Numbered from the stretch's first letter, positions 1 to 9,758 are shown. The stretch: 64,000 nucleotides of DNA from Streptomyces uncialis (GCF_036250755.1 NZ_CP109583.1:8302001-8366000), one strand, 5' to 3'. Notes: generated by a model not told the origin, from the letters alone. Numbers and translations are program-made.

Positions 1-1325
1 GGCTCACCGACCACCGCCGCCTCCAGGACCGCCGGATGGTCCGCCAGCACCGCCTCGACCTCCACCAGCGACACGTTCTCGCCGGACACCTTCAGCACAT
101 CGCCGCGCCGCCCCGCGAAGAAGAACCTGCCCCGCGCGTCCACCCGCGCCCGGTCCCCGGTGGCGAACCAGCCGTCGCCGAACGGGAACGACGCCGCCGT
201 CGTCACCGGGTCGTCCAGATACCCGGCGAACAGCGTCCGGCCCGGCTCACCCCCGACGAACACCTCGCCCTCCTCGCCGGTCCCGGCCGTCCGGCCCGAG
301 TCCGGGTCCCGTACCGTCACCCGGCAGCCCAGCGTGGCCACCCCCATGGAGCGGGGCTGTGGGCCGACCGCGCCGTTGGTGAGCACCGCCGGAACGGTCT
401 CCGTCATGCCGTACAGCTGACGCGGACGGCAGCCGATGAGGGCGGCGAACCGCTCGTACTGCTCGTCGGTGACGTTCTGCGCGTACCAGCAGTGCGTGAC
501 GCACAGCCCGCTCACCGGGGTCGCGCCGCGCGCGAGCACCATCCGGATCGGCGCGGCGAACAGGCTCAGATGGGTGGCCCGGTGGCGGGCCGCCTGGCCC
601 AGCAGCCCGCTCGCGGAGAACCGCGGCATCAGGGCGACACTCGCGCCCCTGGTGATCGCCGGGGCGAACGAGTAGTACTGGGCGTTGGCGTGGAACAGCG
701 GCAGCACCACGAGCTGACGGTCCGTCGTCCGCAGCGCCGAGGCCGCCGCCATCACCTCCCCGGCGAACACGTAGTTGGCCTGGGTCACCATCACGCACTT
801 GGGCGCGGCCGTCGTCCCCGAGGTGAACATCAGCCCCAGGACGTCGTCCGCCACCGTCTCGGACTCCCGGACCCGCTGTTCGCCCGTCAATGTCGACAAC
901 TCGACATCCGTGAGGGGTGCTTCGTACGCCGTGGCACCGGCCGCCGACGCCCCCCGGCGGTACTCGGCGTACTGTTCGGGCCCGCAGAACCCGAGCCGCG
1001 CACCGGTCCGGCGCAACTGCTCCGCGAACTCGGGGGCCCGCGCCGACGGATCGGAGCACACCATCGCCGCGCCCAGCCGGGCCAGCGCCAGCCACAGCGC
1101 CACGAACGCCGGGCAGTTGGGCAGGGCCACACCCACCCGGGAACCCCGGACGACCCCCCGTTCCCGCAGGCCCCCGGCGACCCGGGCCACCAGGTCGTCG
1201 AACGCGCCGTACGTCCACCGGGTCACGCTCCCGTCCGGGGCCTCCCAGACGAGGAACGTCGTCCCGGGGAGGGCCGCGGCGGTGTCCGCCCAGCGGTCCG
1301 CGAAGGTGGGTGGTGTGCCGGCCAT
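1..1325 (-). CDS. Acyl-CoA ligase (ANL superfamily), 3' end cut by window edge
   Basis: AMP-forming acid:CoA ligase that would activate a carboxylic acid to its acyl-CoA in the cytoplasm. About 441 residues are visible; the C-terminal lid domain lies beyond base 1. The ATP-binding loop reads TSGTTAAPK near residue 163, YGMTE sits near residue 304, and the TGD...GR...GDVLKVSGENVS stretch near residues 387-410 is the usual hinge region. The ATG at 1325 is preceded by a GGAGG about 6 bases away. It is the last gene of the minus-strand operon running from korA at 8481, 99 bases after the HyuB-like gene. The overall pattern resembles crotonobetaine/carnitine-type or medium-chain ligases, but the substrate cannot be told from sequence. 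Family assignment is firm. Confidence 0.9.
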   Translation of the reverse strand, partial: MAGTPPTFADRWADTAAALPGTTFLVWEAPDGSVTRWTYGAFDDLVARVAGGLRERGVVRGSRVGVALPNCPAFVALWLALARLGAAMVCSDPSARAPEFAEQLRRTGARLGFCGPEQYAEYRRGASAAGATAYEAPLTDVELSTLTGEQRVRESETVADDVLGLMFTSGTTAAPKCVMVTQANYVFAGEVMAAASALRTTDRQLVVLPLFHANAQYYSFAPAITRGASVALMPRFSASGLLGQAARHRATHLSLFAAPIRMVLARGATPVSGLCVTHCWYAQNVTDEQYERFAALIGCRPRQLYGMTETVPAVLTNGAVGPQPRSMGVATLGCRVTVRDPDSGRTAGTGEEGEVFVGGEPGRTLFAGYLDDPVTTAASFPFGDGWFATGDRARVDARGRFFFAGRRGDVLKVSGENVSLVEVEAVLADHPAVLEAAVVGE

Positions 1326-1424
1326 GTCAGCCTCCGGTCCGATGCGGATGGGGTACGTCAGGGTGCCGGGAGCCCGGGGCGGCCCGCCGGTGTGCGGGGA
1401 CACCCCGGGCGCCCGGGGCGCGGG

Positions 1425-3002
1425 TCACACCGCGGCGGTCGCCGGGACCGGCCCGTACCCGCCGCCGCCGGGCAGCTCCAGCCGGACGACGTCCCCGGGC
1501 TGGAGCGTGATCCGGGCCTGGGTGCGCACCGGTTCACCGTTCACCAGGAACCGGCCGGTCGCCCCGGCGCCGCCGCCGAAGACACCCAGAGGTCCCCGGG
1601 CCAGCCGGGAGGTGACCGCGTTGAGGACCCAGGGCGAGGGCGAGTCGACGGTGAACTCGATGGTCTGGCCCATCCCGCCGACCTGGGCGCCCTTGCCGCC
1701 CGAACCCCGGCGCAGCTCCTTGCGCAGGAACCGGATCGGCGCGGACGCCTCCACCACCTCCAGCGGCACCGCCGACACACCCGTCGGGTACGACGTCGTC
1801 GACAGGCCCGGCTTGGTGGCCCGCGCGCCGACCCCGCCCGCGTAGGTGAACATCGCCGTGATGAACGGCCTGCCCTCCGCATCATGGCCGCTGACCTGCA
1901 TCGTCCACACCGCAGCCGAACCCTCCGCCATCACCGCGTCGGGCAGCGCCTGCGACATCGCCTGGAGCAGCGGCATCGGCAGGAACATCCCCACCACATG
2001 ACGGGCCGTGCACGGGGACGGCGGCCGCGCGTTGACGATGCTGCCCTCCGGCGCCTCCACCGAGATCGGCGCCAGCGAGCCCGCGTTGTTGGGGATCTCC
2101 GGGTTGAGCAGACTGCGCAGGGTGAACGTGGTGTACGCGTGGGTGTAGTTCTTGACGACGTTGATCCCGAACGGGCTGGCGCCCGACGAACCCGCGTAGT
2201 CGACCAGGATCTCGCCCTTGTCGGCGTCCACGGTCACCGCGACCTCGATGGTGATCTCCGAACCGTCCGCCAGGTCCAGCACCGACGACGCCCGGTACAC
2301 CCCGCCCGGCAGTTCACGGATCGCCCGCCGGGTGGCCTCCTCCGAGCGGCGGATCACCTCGTCGGCCAGCTCCTCCACGTCCGGGAGGTCGTACGAGTCC
2401 AGCAGGGCCTGGAGCCGGACCGCGCCCACCTCGCCGGACGCCATCTGCGCGTGCAGATCACCCGCCATGTGCTGGGGCTGGCGGACATTGGCCAGGATGA
2501 AGTCCCACACCGGTTCGTTGCGCACCCCCGCCGTCATCAGCTTGCTGATCGGTATCCACAGGCCCTCCTCGAACACGTCCCGGGCGCCCGCGCCGATGCC
2601 GTACCCGCCGACATCGGTGTGGTGGATCGTGGAGCCGAAGAAGCCGATGACCCGGCCGCCCCGCCACACCGGGACCAGCACCGTCACATCGAGGAGCTGA
2701 CCCGCCGTCTGGTACGGGTCGTTGGTGATGAGGACGTCCCCCGGGGTGAGGGAGTCGACCGGGTGCCGGTCCAGGATGTTGCGGCACGCGATGGCGAGGG
2801 AGTTGATGTGGCCGGGCGTCCCGGTCACGGCCTGCGCGACCATCCGGCCGCGCCGGTCGAACAGCGCGTTCGCGAGGTCGCCCGCCTCCCGCACGATCGG
2901 ACTGAACGCCGACCGCTGAAGGGCCTTGGCCTGTTCGTTGACGGTCGCCACCAGGGAGCCCCACAGGACTTCCAGCTCGATGGCGTCGAAGGTACGGCTC
3001 AT
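1425..3002 (-). CDS. hyuB: Hydantoinase B / oxoprolinase family subunit (HyuB-like)
   Basis: A 525-residue protein with the HyuB/oxoprolinase-B fold: an N-terminal stretch beginning FDAIELEVLW, then DLANALFDRRGRMVAQ, GHINSL and the conserved TNDPYQ segment near residue 90. HyuB partners HyuA in ATP-dependent hydrolysis of cyclic amides (N-methylhydantoin, 5-oxoproline); related subunits occur in acetone and acetophenone carboxylases. Its ATG overlaps the HyuA-like stop by 4 bases, so the two are translationally coupled and probably form one complex. The actual substrate is unknown. With an acyl-CoA ligase downstream and a 2-oxoacid oxidoreductase upstream, either a ring-opening amidase or an ATP-driven carboxylase role would fit the operon. 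Confidence 0.9.
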   Translation of the reverse strand: MSRTFDAIELEVLWGSLVATVNEQAKALQRSAFSPIVREAGDLANALFDRRGRMVAQAVTGTPGHINSLAIACRNILDRHPVDSLTPGDVLITNDPYQTAGQLLDVTVLVPVWRGGRVIGFFGSTIHHTDVGGYGIGAGARDVFEEGLWIPISKLMTAGVRNEPVWDFILANVRQPQHMAGDLHAQMASGEVGAVRLQALLDSYDLPDVEELADEVIRRSEEATRRAIRELPGGVYRASSVLDLADGSEITIEVAVTVDADKGEILVDYAGSSGASPFGINVVKNYTHAYTTFTLRSLLNPEIPNNAGSLAPISVEAPEGSIVNARPPSPCTARHVVGMFLPMPLLQAMSQALPDAVMAEGSAAVWTMQVSGHDAEGRPFITAMFTYAGGVGARATKPGLSTTSYPTGVSAVPLEVVEASAPIRFLRKELRRGSGGKGAQVGGMGQTIEFTVDSPSPWVLNAVTSRLARGPLGVFGGGAGATGRFLVNGEPVRTQARITLQPGDVVRLELPGGGGYGPVPATAAV

Positions 3003-5125
3003 GCGGAGACCTCCTCGTTCTGCTCGACGGTGACAGGCCGCTCGGCCGGCGCGGTCGCGGTCGCGACGATCGACCCGTCGGCGGCGACCTCACAGCTCCA
3101 GCCGCCGGGGATCACCGATGTCGTCTCCCGCTCCTCGACCAGCGCGGGCCCCTCGAAGCGGTCGCCCGCGCCGAGTTCGGCCCGCCGGTAGACGGGTACG
3201 GGTACGGGCTCCTCGCCCCGGCGGAAGCGGGCGGGACGGTGCCGGTCCGGCACCGGCGTACCGCTGCCGGCGGCCACGGCCGGTACCTCGAACCCGGGGG
3301 CGTCCGACCAGGCGGCCACCCGCCAGGTCACGACCTCGACCCCCACATCGGGGATGCGCAGACCGTAGATCTTCTCGTACTCGCCGTGGAACAGCTCCAG
3401 GGTCTCCGCCAGCGACGACGGCCAGGCCGCGCCCTCGCCCACCCACAGCGTGATCTCGTTGCCCTGGCCCTCGTAGCGGGCGTCCAGGCCGTAGCGGAAG
3501 CGCACATCCCCCGAGGCCGCGCCCGCCGCCGCGAGCACCCGGCGGCCCTCCTGGCGCATGTCCTCCAGAAGCAGGTCGCGGTCGGCGTCGACCCGCCCGT
3601 CCAGGGCACGGACCATCGACCGCGCCAGGTCGATCCGGACCGGGGAGACCAGCGTGCCGAACGCGGACAGCACACTCGCGTTCACCGGGAAGATCACCCG
3701 GGGCGCCTCCAGCAGCGTCGCCACCCCGCACGCGTGCACGGGTCCCGCGCCGCCGAACGCGATCAGCGCCACGCCCCGCAGATCGATACCGCGCTCCACG
3801 GCGTGCATCCGGGCCGAGGCCGCCATGTTCTGGTTGATGACCTCGTACACCCCGACCGCCGTGTCGTCGGCGGACGCGCCGAGCCGCTCGCCGAGCGGCG
3901 CGAACGCGTCGCGTGCCCCCGCGAGGTCCAGGGGCATCTCACCGCCCAGGAAGTACTCCGGGTCCAGCAGGCCCATCACCAGGTCCGCGTCGGTGGTCGC
4001 CGGGACGGTCCCGCCCCGGGCGTAACTGACCGGGCCCGGGTCCGCGCCCGCCGAGTCGGGGCCCGCCTTCAGCAGGCCCAGGCCGTCCACCCGGGCCAGG
4101 CTGCCGCCGCCCGCGCCGATCTCCACCAGGTCGACCGAAGGGATCGAACAGGGGTAGCCGGAACCCTTCTTGAAGCGGTAGACCCGCGCCACCTCGAACT
4201 CGTTGGTCAGCTCGGGCCGGTAGTCCTCGATCAGACACGACTTGGCGGTCGTGCCGCCCATGTCGAAGCAGAACAGCCGCTCCTCGCCGAGCCGCCGCGC
4301 GTACCAGACACCCGCCAGGGCGCCCGCCGCCGGACCCGACTCGACCAGCCGGATCGGCACCCTGCGGGCGTCGTCCGCGGAGACCACACCGCCGTTGGAG
4401 AGCATCATCAGCACCGACGCGCCGAACCCGGTCTCCGTGAGCCAGTCCTGGAGCTCCTTGAGATACGGGCCGATGACCGGCATCGTCGCCGCGTTGCACA
4501 CCGTGGTGATCATGCGCGGGTACTCACGGATCTGCGGTGTCACCTCGTGCGAGGCGCACACCGGCACCCCGAGCCGCTTGGCCAGCCCCTCCGTCACCAG
4601 CCGCTCGTTCCCGGCGTTGGCGTACGAGTTCAGCAGACAGACCGCGACCGCCTCGACATCGTGCCGGCGCAGTTCCTCGGCGAGGGTGTCGAGCCCCGTC
4701 TCCGTCGGCCGGGTGAGGACCGTACCGCTCGCCGAGGTCCGTTCGTTGATCTCGAAGACCAGGTCGCGGGGGATCGGCGGCGCGGGGAACTCGATCTGGA
4801 GGTCGTACATGTCGTAGCGGTGCTCGCTGCGGATCTCCAGCGTGTCACCGAAACCGTCGGTGGTGACCAGGGCCGCGCGGCCGGTCTTGCCCTCGATCAG
4901 CGCGTTGGTGATCAGGGTGGTCGCGTGGACGATGGGGCGGGTGATGTCGCCGGGGGAGATCCCGGCCTTGTCCAGTGCGGACAGCACACCGGCCCGGACG
5001 CCGCCGAGCGGCGCGGACGGGGTGGTGAGCGTCTTCTCCACGACGACACGTCCGGTGTCGGCGTCGAGGAGGACGACATCGGTGAAGGTGCCGCCGATGT
5101 CCACGGCAAGGCGCCAATCAGTCAC
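2999..5125 (-). CDS. hyuA: Hydantoinase A / oxoprolinase family ATPase subunit (HyuA-like)
   Basis: A 708-residue partner of the HyuB-like protein. The ASKHA-type nucleotide-binding motifs are visible: VDIGGTFTDVV at residues 9-19, FDMGGTTAKS near residue 292 and AFGGAGPVHA near residue 460. In this family the subunit phosphorylates the substrate carbonyl using ATP before hydrolysis or carboxylation. The start is a GTG at 5125 preceded by AGAGG; the end overlaps hyuB by 4 bases. It lies 54 bases after the ferredoxin gene in the same operon. No separate small third subunit, as found in acetone carboxylase, was found next to it, which slightly favours a cyclic-amide hydrolase over a classical acetone carboxylase. 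Confidence 0.9.
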   Translation of the reverse strand: MTDWRLAVDIGGTFTDVVLLDADTGRVVVEKTLTTPSAPLGGVRAGVLSALDKAGISPGDITRPIVHATTLITNALIEGKTGRAALVTTDGFGDTLEIRSEHRYDMYDLQIEFPAPPIPRDLVFEINERTSASGTVLTRPTETGLDTLAEELRRHDVEAVAVCLLNSYANAGNERLVTEGLAKRLGVPVCASHEVTPQIREYPRMITTVCNAATMPVIGPYLKELQDWLTETGFGASVLMMLSNGGVVSADDARRVPIRLVESGPAAGALAGVWYARRLGEERLFCFDMGGTTAKSCLIEDYRPELTNEFEVARVYRFKKGSGYPCSIPSVDLVEIGAGGGSLARVDGLGLLKAGPDSAGADPGPVSYARGGTVPATTDADLVMGLLDPEYFLGGEMPLDLAGARDAFAPLGERLGASADDTAVGVYEVINQNMAASARMHAVERGIDLRGVALIAFGGAGPVHACGVATLLEAPRVIFPVNASVLSAFGTLVSPVRIDLARSMVRALDGRVDADRDLLLEDMRQEGRRVLAAAGAASGDVRFRYGLDARYEGQGNEITLWVGEGAAWPSSLAETLELFHGEYEKIYGLRIPDVGVEVVTWRVAAWSDAPGFEVPAVAAGSGTPVPDRHRPARFRRGEEPVPVPVYRRAELGAGDRFEGPALVEERETTSVIPGGWSCEVAADGSIVATATAPAERPVTVEQNEEVSA

Positions 5126-5179
5126 GTCTGGCCTCTTCTCTGGTCGTGGCGGGAAGGAGGGTCCGTCCCGGTCCGGGGG

Positions 5180-5494
5180 TCATGCGGGGTCGGGCTTCGG
5201 GGGCAGCAGGGTGACGTCCCGGTGATCGGGCACCGGGCCCGCCGAGGGCTCGTCCGGATGGCCGGACAGCACCTCGGCCGCGGCGGTCAGATGCCACTGC
5301 CACTCGGGGGGCAGGCTGTCGGCCGGGTAGATGGCCTGGACCGGGCAGACCGGTTCGCAGGCGCCGCAGTCGACGCAGTCGCCGGGGTGGATGTACAGCA
5401 TCCGGTCCCCCTCGTAGATGCAGTCGACGGGGCACTCGTCGATACAGGTGCGGTCCTTGACGTCGACGCAGTTCGTCCCGATCACATAGGCCAT
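5180..5494 (-). CDS. Ferredoxin with two Fe-S cluster sites
   Basis: A 104-residue actinobacterial FdxA-type ferredoxin. Cysteines at 9, 17, 21 and 25 and a second set at 40, 43, 46 and 50 (CVDCGACEPVCP) give the 3Fe-4S/4Fe-4S or 2x4Fe-4S pattern. The ATG at 5494 was chosen over the upstream GTG because AGGAGG lies 6 bases before it. It sits directly after the two oxidoreductase subunits and is their likely electron acceptor; it could also feed the Rieske oxygenase encoded about 5 kb away, which has no dedicated ferredoxin beside it. The C-terminal 40 residues after the cluster region are poorly conserved in appearance. Confidence 0.93.
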   Translation of the reverse strand: MAYVIGTNCVDVKDRTCIDECPVDCIYEGDRMLYIHPGDCVDCGACEPVCPVQAIYPADSLPPEWQWHLTAAAEVLSGHPDEPSAGPVPDHRDVTLLPPKPDPA

Positions 5495-5573
5495 GGGCAC
5501 CTCCTGGGGCGCGAAGGGGGACGGGGAGAGGGCGGCCGGGGGGAGCGGGGGCGGCGGTGGGCCGGGCGGCGGC

Positions 5574-6620
5574 TCATCCGGCGGTCCAGGTGTCGCGGCC
5601 GGTCAGCAGCGTGTCGAGATCGCGGCCGGCGCCGTCGGCCGCGGCCCGGCGCAACTGGTCGGCCACCAGCCGGTCGTACGAGGGCCTGGCCACCGAGCGG
5701 AAGACGCCGACCGGGGTCGGACCGCCGTTCTCCGGCAGCCGCGACAGGGCGAACGCGCCCGCCGGGTCCGGGTCATGGGCGTCGTGCACCACCTCGCCCG
5801 GTGGTTCCGCGCCGTCCCGGCCGGCCGGGGTCAGCGCGCCGGACGGCCCGCGTACGACGGTCCGCGCGCCCCCGGCGCCGTACCGCAGCGGCGCCCCGTG
5901 GGTCAGCCGCAGCAGATGGTCGTCGCGGGTCGCCCGGTTCTTGAGGACCTCGAACGCGCCGTCGTTGAAGATGTTGCAGTTCTGGTAGATCTCCACCAGC
6001 GCGGTGCCCTCGTACCGGGCGGCCTCCCGGAGCACCGAGGTCAGATGCGCGCGGTCCGAGTCGATGGTGCGGGCCACGAACCCGGCACCGGCGCCGAGCG
6101 CCAGACCGACCGGGTCGAACGGGGTGTCGACGGAGCCCATCGGTGACGACTTGGTGATCTTCCCGGGCTCCGAGGTCGGGCTGTACTGGCCCTTGGTCAG
6201 GCCGTAGACACGGTTGTTGAACAGCAGGATCGTGATGTTCACATTGCGGCGCAGCGCGTGGATCAGATGGTTGCCGCCGATGGACAGGGCGTCGCCGTCC
6301 CCGGTGACCACCCATACCGACAGATCCGGCCGGGACACCGACAGACCCGTGGCGATCGCGGGTGCCCGTCCGTGGATGGAGTGCATACCGTAGGTGTTCA
6401 TGTAGTACGGGAAGCGGGACGAGCAGCCGATCCCGGAGACGCACACGATGTCCTCCCGGCGCAGCCCCAGTTCCGGCAGGAACCCCTGGACGGCGGCGAG
6501 GACGGCGTAGTCGCCGCAGCCGGGGCACCAGCGGACCTCCTCACCGGAGCGGAAGTCTTTCGCCGTCAGCTCCAGCGCCGGGCCCCGGGCGCCAGGTGGC
6601 GTGGTCACCGTCTCAGACAT
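5574..6620 (-). CDS. korB: 2-oxoacid:ferredoxin oxidoreductase, beta (TPP) subunit
   Basis: A 348-residue beta subunit that binds thiamine diphosphate and an Fe-S cluster. CPGCGDY near residue 33 and the TPP/Mg motif beginning GDGDALSIGGNHL near residue 107 and ending in NN near 133 are clear. The complex oxidatively decarboxylates a 2-oxoacid to an acyl-CoA, reducing ferredoxin. Its ATG lies inside the end of korA (8-base overlap), so the pair is translationally coupled. Streptomyces normally carry a housekeeping 2-oxoglutarate version elsewhere; this copy sits in a catabolic operon and may have a different 2-oxoacid substrate. The C-terminal extension after about residue 300 is variable in this family. 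Confidence 0.92.
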   Translation of the reverse strand: MSETVTTPPGARGPALELTAKDFRSGEEVRWCPGCGDYAVLAAVQGFLPELGLRREDIVCVSGIGCSSRFPYYMNTYGMHSIHGRAPAIATGLSVSRPDLSVWVVTGDGDALSIGGNHLIHALRRNVNITILLFNNRVYGLTKGQYSPTSEPGKITKSSPMGSVDTPFDPVGLALGAGAGFVARTIDSDRAHLTSVLREAARYEGTALVEIYQNCNIFNDGAFEVLKNRATRDDHLLRLTHGAPLRYGAGGARTVVRGPSGALTPAGRDGAEPPGEVVHDAHDPDPAGAFALSRLPENGGPTPVGVFRSVARPSYDRLVADQLRRAAADGAGRDLDTLLTGRDTWTAG

Positions 6621-8481
6621 CGCAGATCACCTTCTCGACGGCCGTCCGCAGATCGGCGGCCTTGAACGGGGTCCCGCGCACCTGGGTCACGGACACCACG
6701 TCGACCAGATAGCGGCCACGCAGCAGCAGGGCGAGCTGACCCAGGTTCATCTCGGGCACCACGACCCGGTCGTAGGCCGCGAGGATGTCCCCGAGTTCCG
6801 CGGGAAAGGGGTTGAGGTGCCGCAGATGGGCCCGGGCGACCGGGCGTCCCGCGGCCCGGACCGCGTCGCACGCGGCGGCGATCGGCCCGGCGGTCGAGCC
6901 CCAGCCGAGCACCAGGACCCGGGCGTCCCCGCCGGGGTCGTCCACCGTCAGCGGCGGCAGGTCCCGGGCGATCCCGTCGACCTTCGCCTGCCGCACGCGC
7001 ACCATGAACTCGTGGTTGTCCGCGTCGTAGGAGATGTCGCCCGTCCCGTCGGCCTTCTCCAGCCCGCCGATCCGGTGTTCCAGACCCGGGGTGCCGGGCA
7101 CCGCCCAGGGCCGGGCCAGGGTGACCGGGTCCCGCAGGTACGGCAGGAACCGCGGCGATCCGTCGGCGGCCGTGCCGTTGGGGCCGGTCGCGAAGGAGAA
7201 CACGGCCGACAGGTCCGGCAGTTCGGCGGCCTTCGGGACGAGCCACGGCTCGGAGCCGTTGGCGAGGTATCCGTCGGACAGCAGCACCACCGGGGTCCGG
7301 TACGCCAGAGCTATCCGTACCGCCTCCAGCGTCGTGTCGAAGCAGTCGGCCGGGGAACTCGCCGCGAGCACCGGCAGCGGCGACTCGCCGTTGCGGCCGT
7401 GGAGCACCTGGAGGAGATCCGCCTGCTCGGTCCTGGTCGGCAGCCCGGTGGAGGGCCCGCCGCGCTGGACGTCCACGACGACCAGCGGCAGTTCCAGGGT
7501 CACCGCGAGCCCGACGGCCTCCGCCTTGAGCGCGATCCCCGGCCCCGAGGTCGTGGTCACCCCGAGCGATCCGCCGAACGCGGCCCCCAGCGCCGCGCTG
7601 ACGGCGGCGATCTCGTCCTCCGCCTGGAAGGTGGTGACCCCGAGGTCCTTGTGCCGGCTCAGCTCGTGCAGGATGTCGGAGGCCGGTGTGATCGGGTACG
7701 AGCCGAGGAACAGCGGCAGCCCGGCCCGCTGGGCGGCGGCCACCAGTCCGTACGACAGGGCGAGATTGCCGGTGATGTTCCGGTACACACCGGGCGGCGC
7801 GGGCGCCGGGGCGACCGTGCAGGTCACGGCGAACGCCTCGGTCGTCTCACCGAAGTTCCAACCCGCCCCGAACGCGGTGAGGTTGGCCCGCAGGATCTCC
7901 GGCTTCCGCGCGAACCTCCGTTCCAGATGGGTCCGGGTGCCCTCGGTCGGCCGCTGGTACATCCAGGACAGCAGCCCCAGCGCGAACATGTTCCTGGCCC
8001 GCTCGGCGTCCTTGCGGGACAGCCCGGAGTCCTTCAGCGCGGTGACCGTGAGGGTGGTGAGCGGCACCGGCCGCAGCACATACCCGTCCAGCGTGCCGTC
8101 GGTCAGGGGATCGGCCTGGTATCCCGCCTTCGTCAGCGCGCGCGGGGTGAACCGGTCGGCGTCCACGATGATCTGGGCGCCGTCCCGCAGATGTCCGAGA
8201 TTGGCGCGCAGCGCGGCCGGGTTCATCGCGACGAGTACGTCCGCGCTGTCGCCCGGGGTGCTCACCCCGTGGTCGGCGAAGTGGAGCTGGAACGCCGAGA
8301 CCCCGGGGAGGGTGCCGGCGGGGGCGCGGATCTCGGCGGGGAAGTCGGGCAGCGTCGCCAGATCGTTCCCGAAGGCCGCCGTCTGCGCGGTGAACCGCTC
8401 ACCGGTGAGCTGCATACCGTCACCGGAGTCACCGGCGAACCGGATCACCACCGAGGGGACGGCTCTGACCTGCTTGGACAT
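6613..8481 (-). CDS. korA: 2-oxoacid:ferredoxin oxidoreductase, fused gamma-alpha subunit
   Basis: A 622-residue subunit in the actinobacterial two-subunit arrangement: an N-terminal gamma domain (FAGDSGDGMQLTGERF near residue 14, to about residue 190) followed by the alpha domain with the pyrimidine-binding region QAEDEIAAVSAALGAAFGG near residue 284. It forms the active site with korB. Start is the ATG at 8481 with AGGAG upstream; the reading frame extends much further 5' but that part looks like untranslated GC-rich sequence. It is the first gene of the operon korA-korB-ferredoxin-hyuA-hyuB-ligase, so the promoter should lie in the 500-base gap before it. Confidence 0.92.
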   Translation of the reverse strand: MSKQVRAVPSVVIRFAGDSGDGMQLTGERFTAQTAAFGNDLATLPDFPAEIRAPAGTLPGVSAFQLHFADHGVSTPGDSADVLVAMNPAALRANLGHLRDGAQIIVDADRFTPRALTKAGYQADPLTDGTLDGYVLRPVPLTTLTVTALKDSGLSRKDAERARNMFALGLLSWMYQRPTEGTRTHLERRFARKPEILRANLTAFGAGWNFGETTEAFAVTCTVAPAPAPPGVYRNITGNLALSYGLVAAAQRAGLPLFLGSYPITPASDILHELSRHKDLGVTTFQAEDEIAAVSAALGAAFGGSLGVTTTSGPGIALKAEAVGLAVTLELPLVVVDVQRGGPSTGLPTRTEQADLLQVLHGRNGESPLPVLAASSPADCFDTTLEAVRIALAYRTPVVLLSDGYLANGSEPWLVPKAAELPDLSAVFSFATGPNGTAADGSPRFLPYLRDPVTLARPWAVPGTPGLEHRIGGLEKADGTGDISYDADNHEFMVRVRQAKVDGIARDLPPLTVDDPGGDARVLVLGWGSTAGPIAAACDAVRAAGRPVARAHLRHLNPFPAELGDILAAYDRVVVPEMNLGQLALLLRGRYLVDVVSVTQVRGTPFKAADLRTAVEKVICDV

Positions 8482-8984
8482 GATCGCGACTCCTGAGATC
8501 GCAGGGAGGTCCCGCAAGGGGGCTCCGGGGTGCCCGGTCCGGTGGGTAACCGTGTCTCGCGTCGTCCGGTGCGGACGCCCGGGGCACCGGCCGTACGGGA
8601 CGCGGCCCGGGACGCCGTACCGGATACCGCACCGGAACGCCCGGCGCGGGCCGGGGGAGAGACATGGGGTGGGAAGGCCGTGGGCGGGAGGGCCGGTCCC
8701 GGTGGGCCGCGCGACCGGGGCGTCGGCCCACCGGGACCGGGCGCCGGGGCCGGCGGGAGTCCGTGCGGGGAACTCCGCGGGCCGCTGCGGCGCGGGCCTG
8801 CCCGGAGGGTACGGGCAAGCCGTCCGGGCCGCCCGGGACCGGGGCGGAGGCGGCGGCCAGGGGCGAAAAGGGGAGGTGGTGGGCGGGGGTGGCCGCGCCC
8901 CGTACGCGTGATGGGCATCGACCGCGCGGGACACGGGACCCTTCAGGTCCCGCACACGGTGCGTACGGGGCGCGACCGGTCCGG
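8482..8984. other. Gene-free 503-base gap upstream of korA
   Basis: No coding sequence with convincing composition or ribosome site was seen on either strand. The stretch is almost pure G+C with several near-repeats of CCGGTACGG/CCGTACGGG type. It should contain the korA operon promoter (minus strand) and the end of the aldolase transcript, but I cannot point to a specific -10/-35 pair. Confidence 0.5.
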
Positions 8985-9758
8985 TCAGGTCCCGTGGACC
9001 GCCTCACGCAGCCGCGCGACCAGTTTGTCCGGCGCCGCGGACCCCCAGACGTTGCGGCCGAACGCGACACCCGCGCCGCCCGCCTCGACCACGCCCCGGG
9101 CGAGCGCGACCACCTCGTCCTCGCTGTCGGTCTTCGGACCGCCGAGCGCCACCACCGGCACCGGGGTCGCCGCGACGACCTCCGCGAACTCCTCCGTCGG
9201 ACCCGGGCACACCGTCTTGATGATGTCCGCGCCCAGCTCCGCGCCGATCCGCGCGGCCCGCGCCACGTTCTTCGTGGTCCACGGCACCGCCTTGGCCCAG
9301 CCGCCGGGGATCATCTCCGCCATCACCGGCAGACCCAGCAGCTCGCACTCCGAGGTGAGCCGGGCCAGCCGCTTCAGCGACAGATCCTCGTCGGGCGCCC
9401 CGGGGAAGGCGAGGACGACCACGCAGTCCGCGCCGATCCGCAGCGCCTCCTCCGGCAGATGCATGATCGCGTTGACGTCGCCGGAGGCGAACTCACCGAT
9501 CTCGGAGGAACCGCCGTCCACCCGCAGCACCAGCCCCGCGCCGGCGAACACCTCGGCGTACGCACGGGCCAGATGCCAGGTCGCGAGGACCGCGTCCGGG
9601 CGGCCCTGCGCGATCCGCGTCATCGGCTCCCCGAGCGGCGGCCCCTCACCCATGTACGCGGCGTGGTCGATGGCCGCGAAGACGGCCCGGCCGTCCGCGC
9701 CGAACATCCGGCGCATCCGCCGGAGCTTGCCCGCCCCGAGGGCGGAATGGGTCTGCAC
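8985..9758 (-). CDS. Class I aldolase/thiolase, LsrF/FbaB-DeoC family
   Basis: A 257-residue TIM-barrel Schiff-base aldolase. Family marks are FAAIDHA near the N-terminus, the Schiff-base lysine in ADIIKTVCPG near residue 181, and the phosphate-binding end VVALGG...GAGVAFGRNVW. Relatives include LsrF (3-hydroxy-5-phosphonooxypentane-2,4-dione thiolase), archaeal-type fructose-bisphosphate aldolase and the aminoshikimate/DHQ-pathway ADH synthase. I prefer the GTG at 9758 because GAAAGGAAC lies just before it; an ATG at 9788 adds ten residues without a good site. It ends a minus-strand series Rieske-VOC-SnoaL-aldolase, 51 bases after the SnoaL-like gene. The FGGY kinase further along could provide its phosphorylated substrate (inference). 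Confidence 0.85.
   Translation of the reverse strand: MQTHSALGAGKLRRMRRMFGADGRAVFAAIDHAAYMGEGPPLGEPMTRIAQGRPDAVLATWHLARAYAEVFAGAGLVLRVDGGSSEIGEFASGDVNAIMHLPEEALRIGADCVVVLAFPGAPDEDLSLKRLARLTSECELLGLPVMAEMIPGGWAKAVPWTTKNVARAARIGAELGADIIKTVCPGPTEEFAEVVAATPVPVVALGGPKTDSEDEVVALARGVVEAGGAGVAFGRNVWGSAAPDKLVARLREAVHGT

Noticed and set aside
36..3191. A 1,051-codon plus-strand frame at the left end
   Set aside because: It runs antisense to the clearly recognisable acyl-CoA ligase and HyuB genes, is Arg/Pro/His-rich and has no family features; it is a GC-bias shadow.
2999..5125. HyuA/HyuB as a definite acetone carboxylase
   Set aside because: The small third subunit expected of acetone carboxylases was not found nearby, so only the broader family is assigned.
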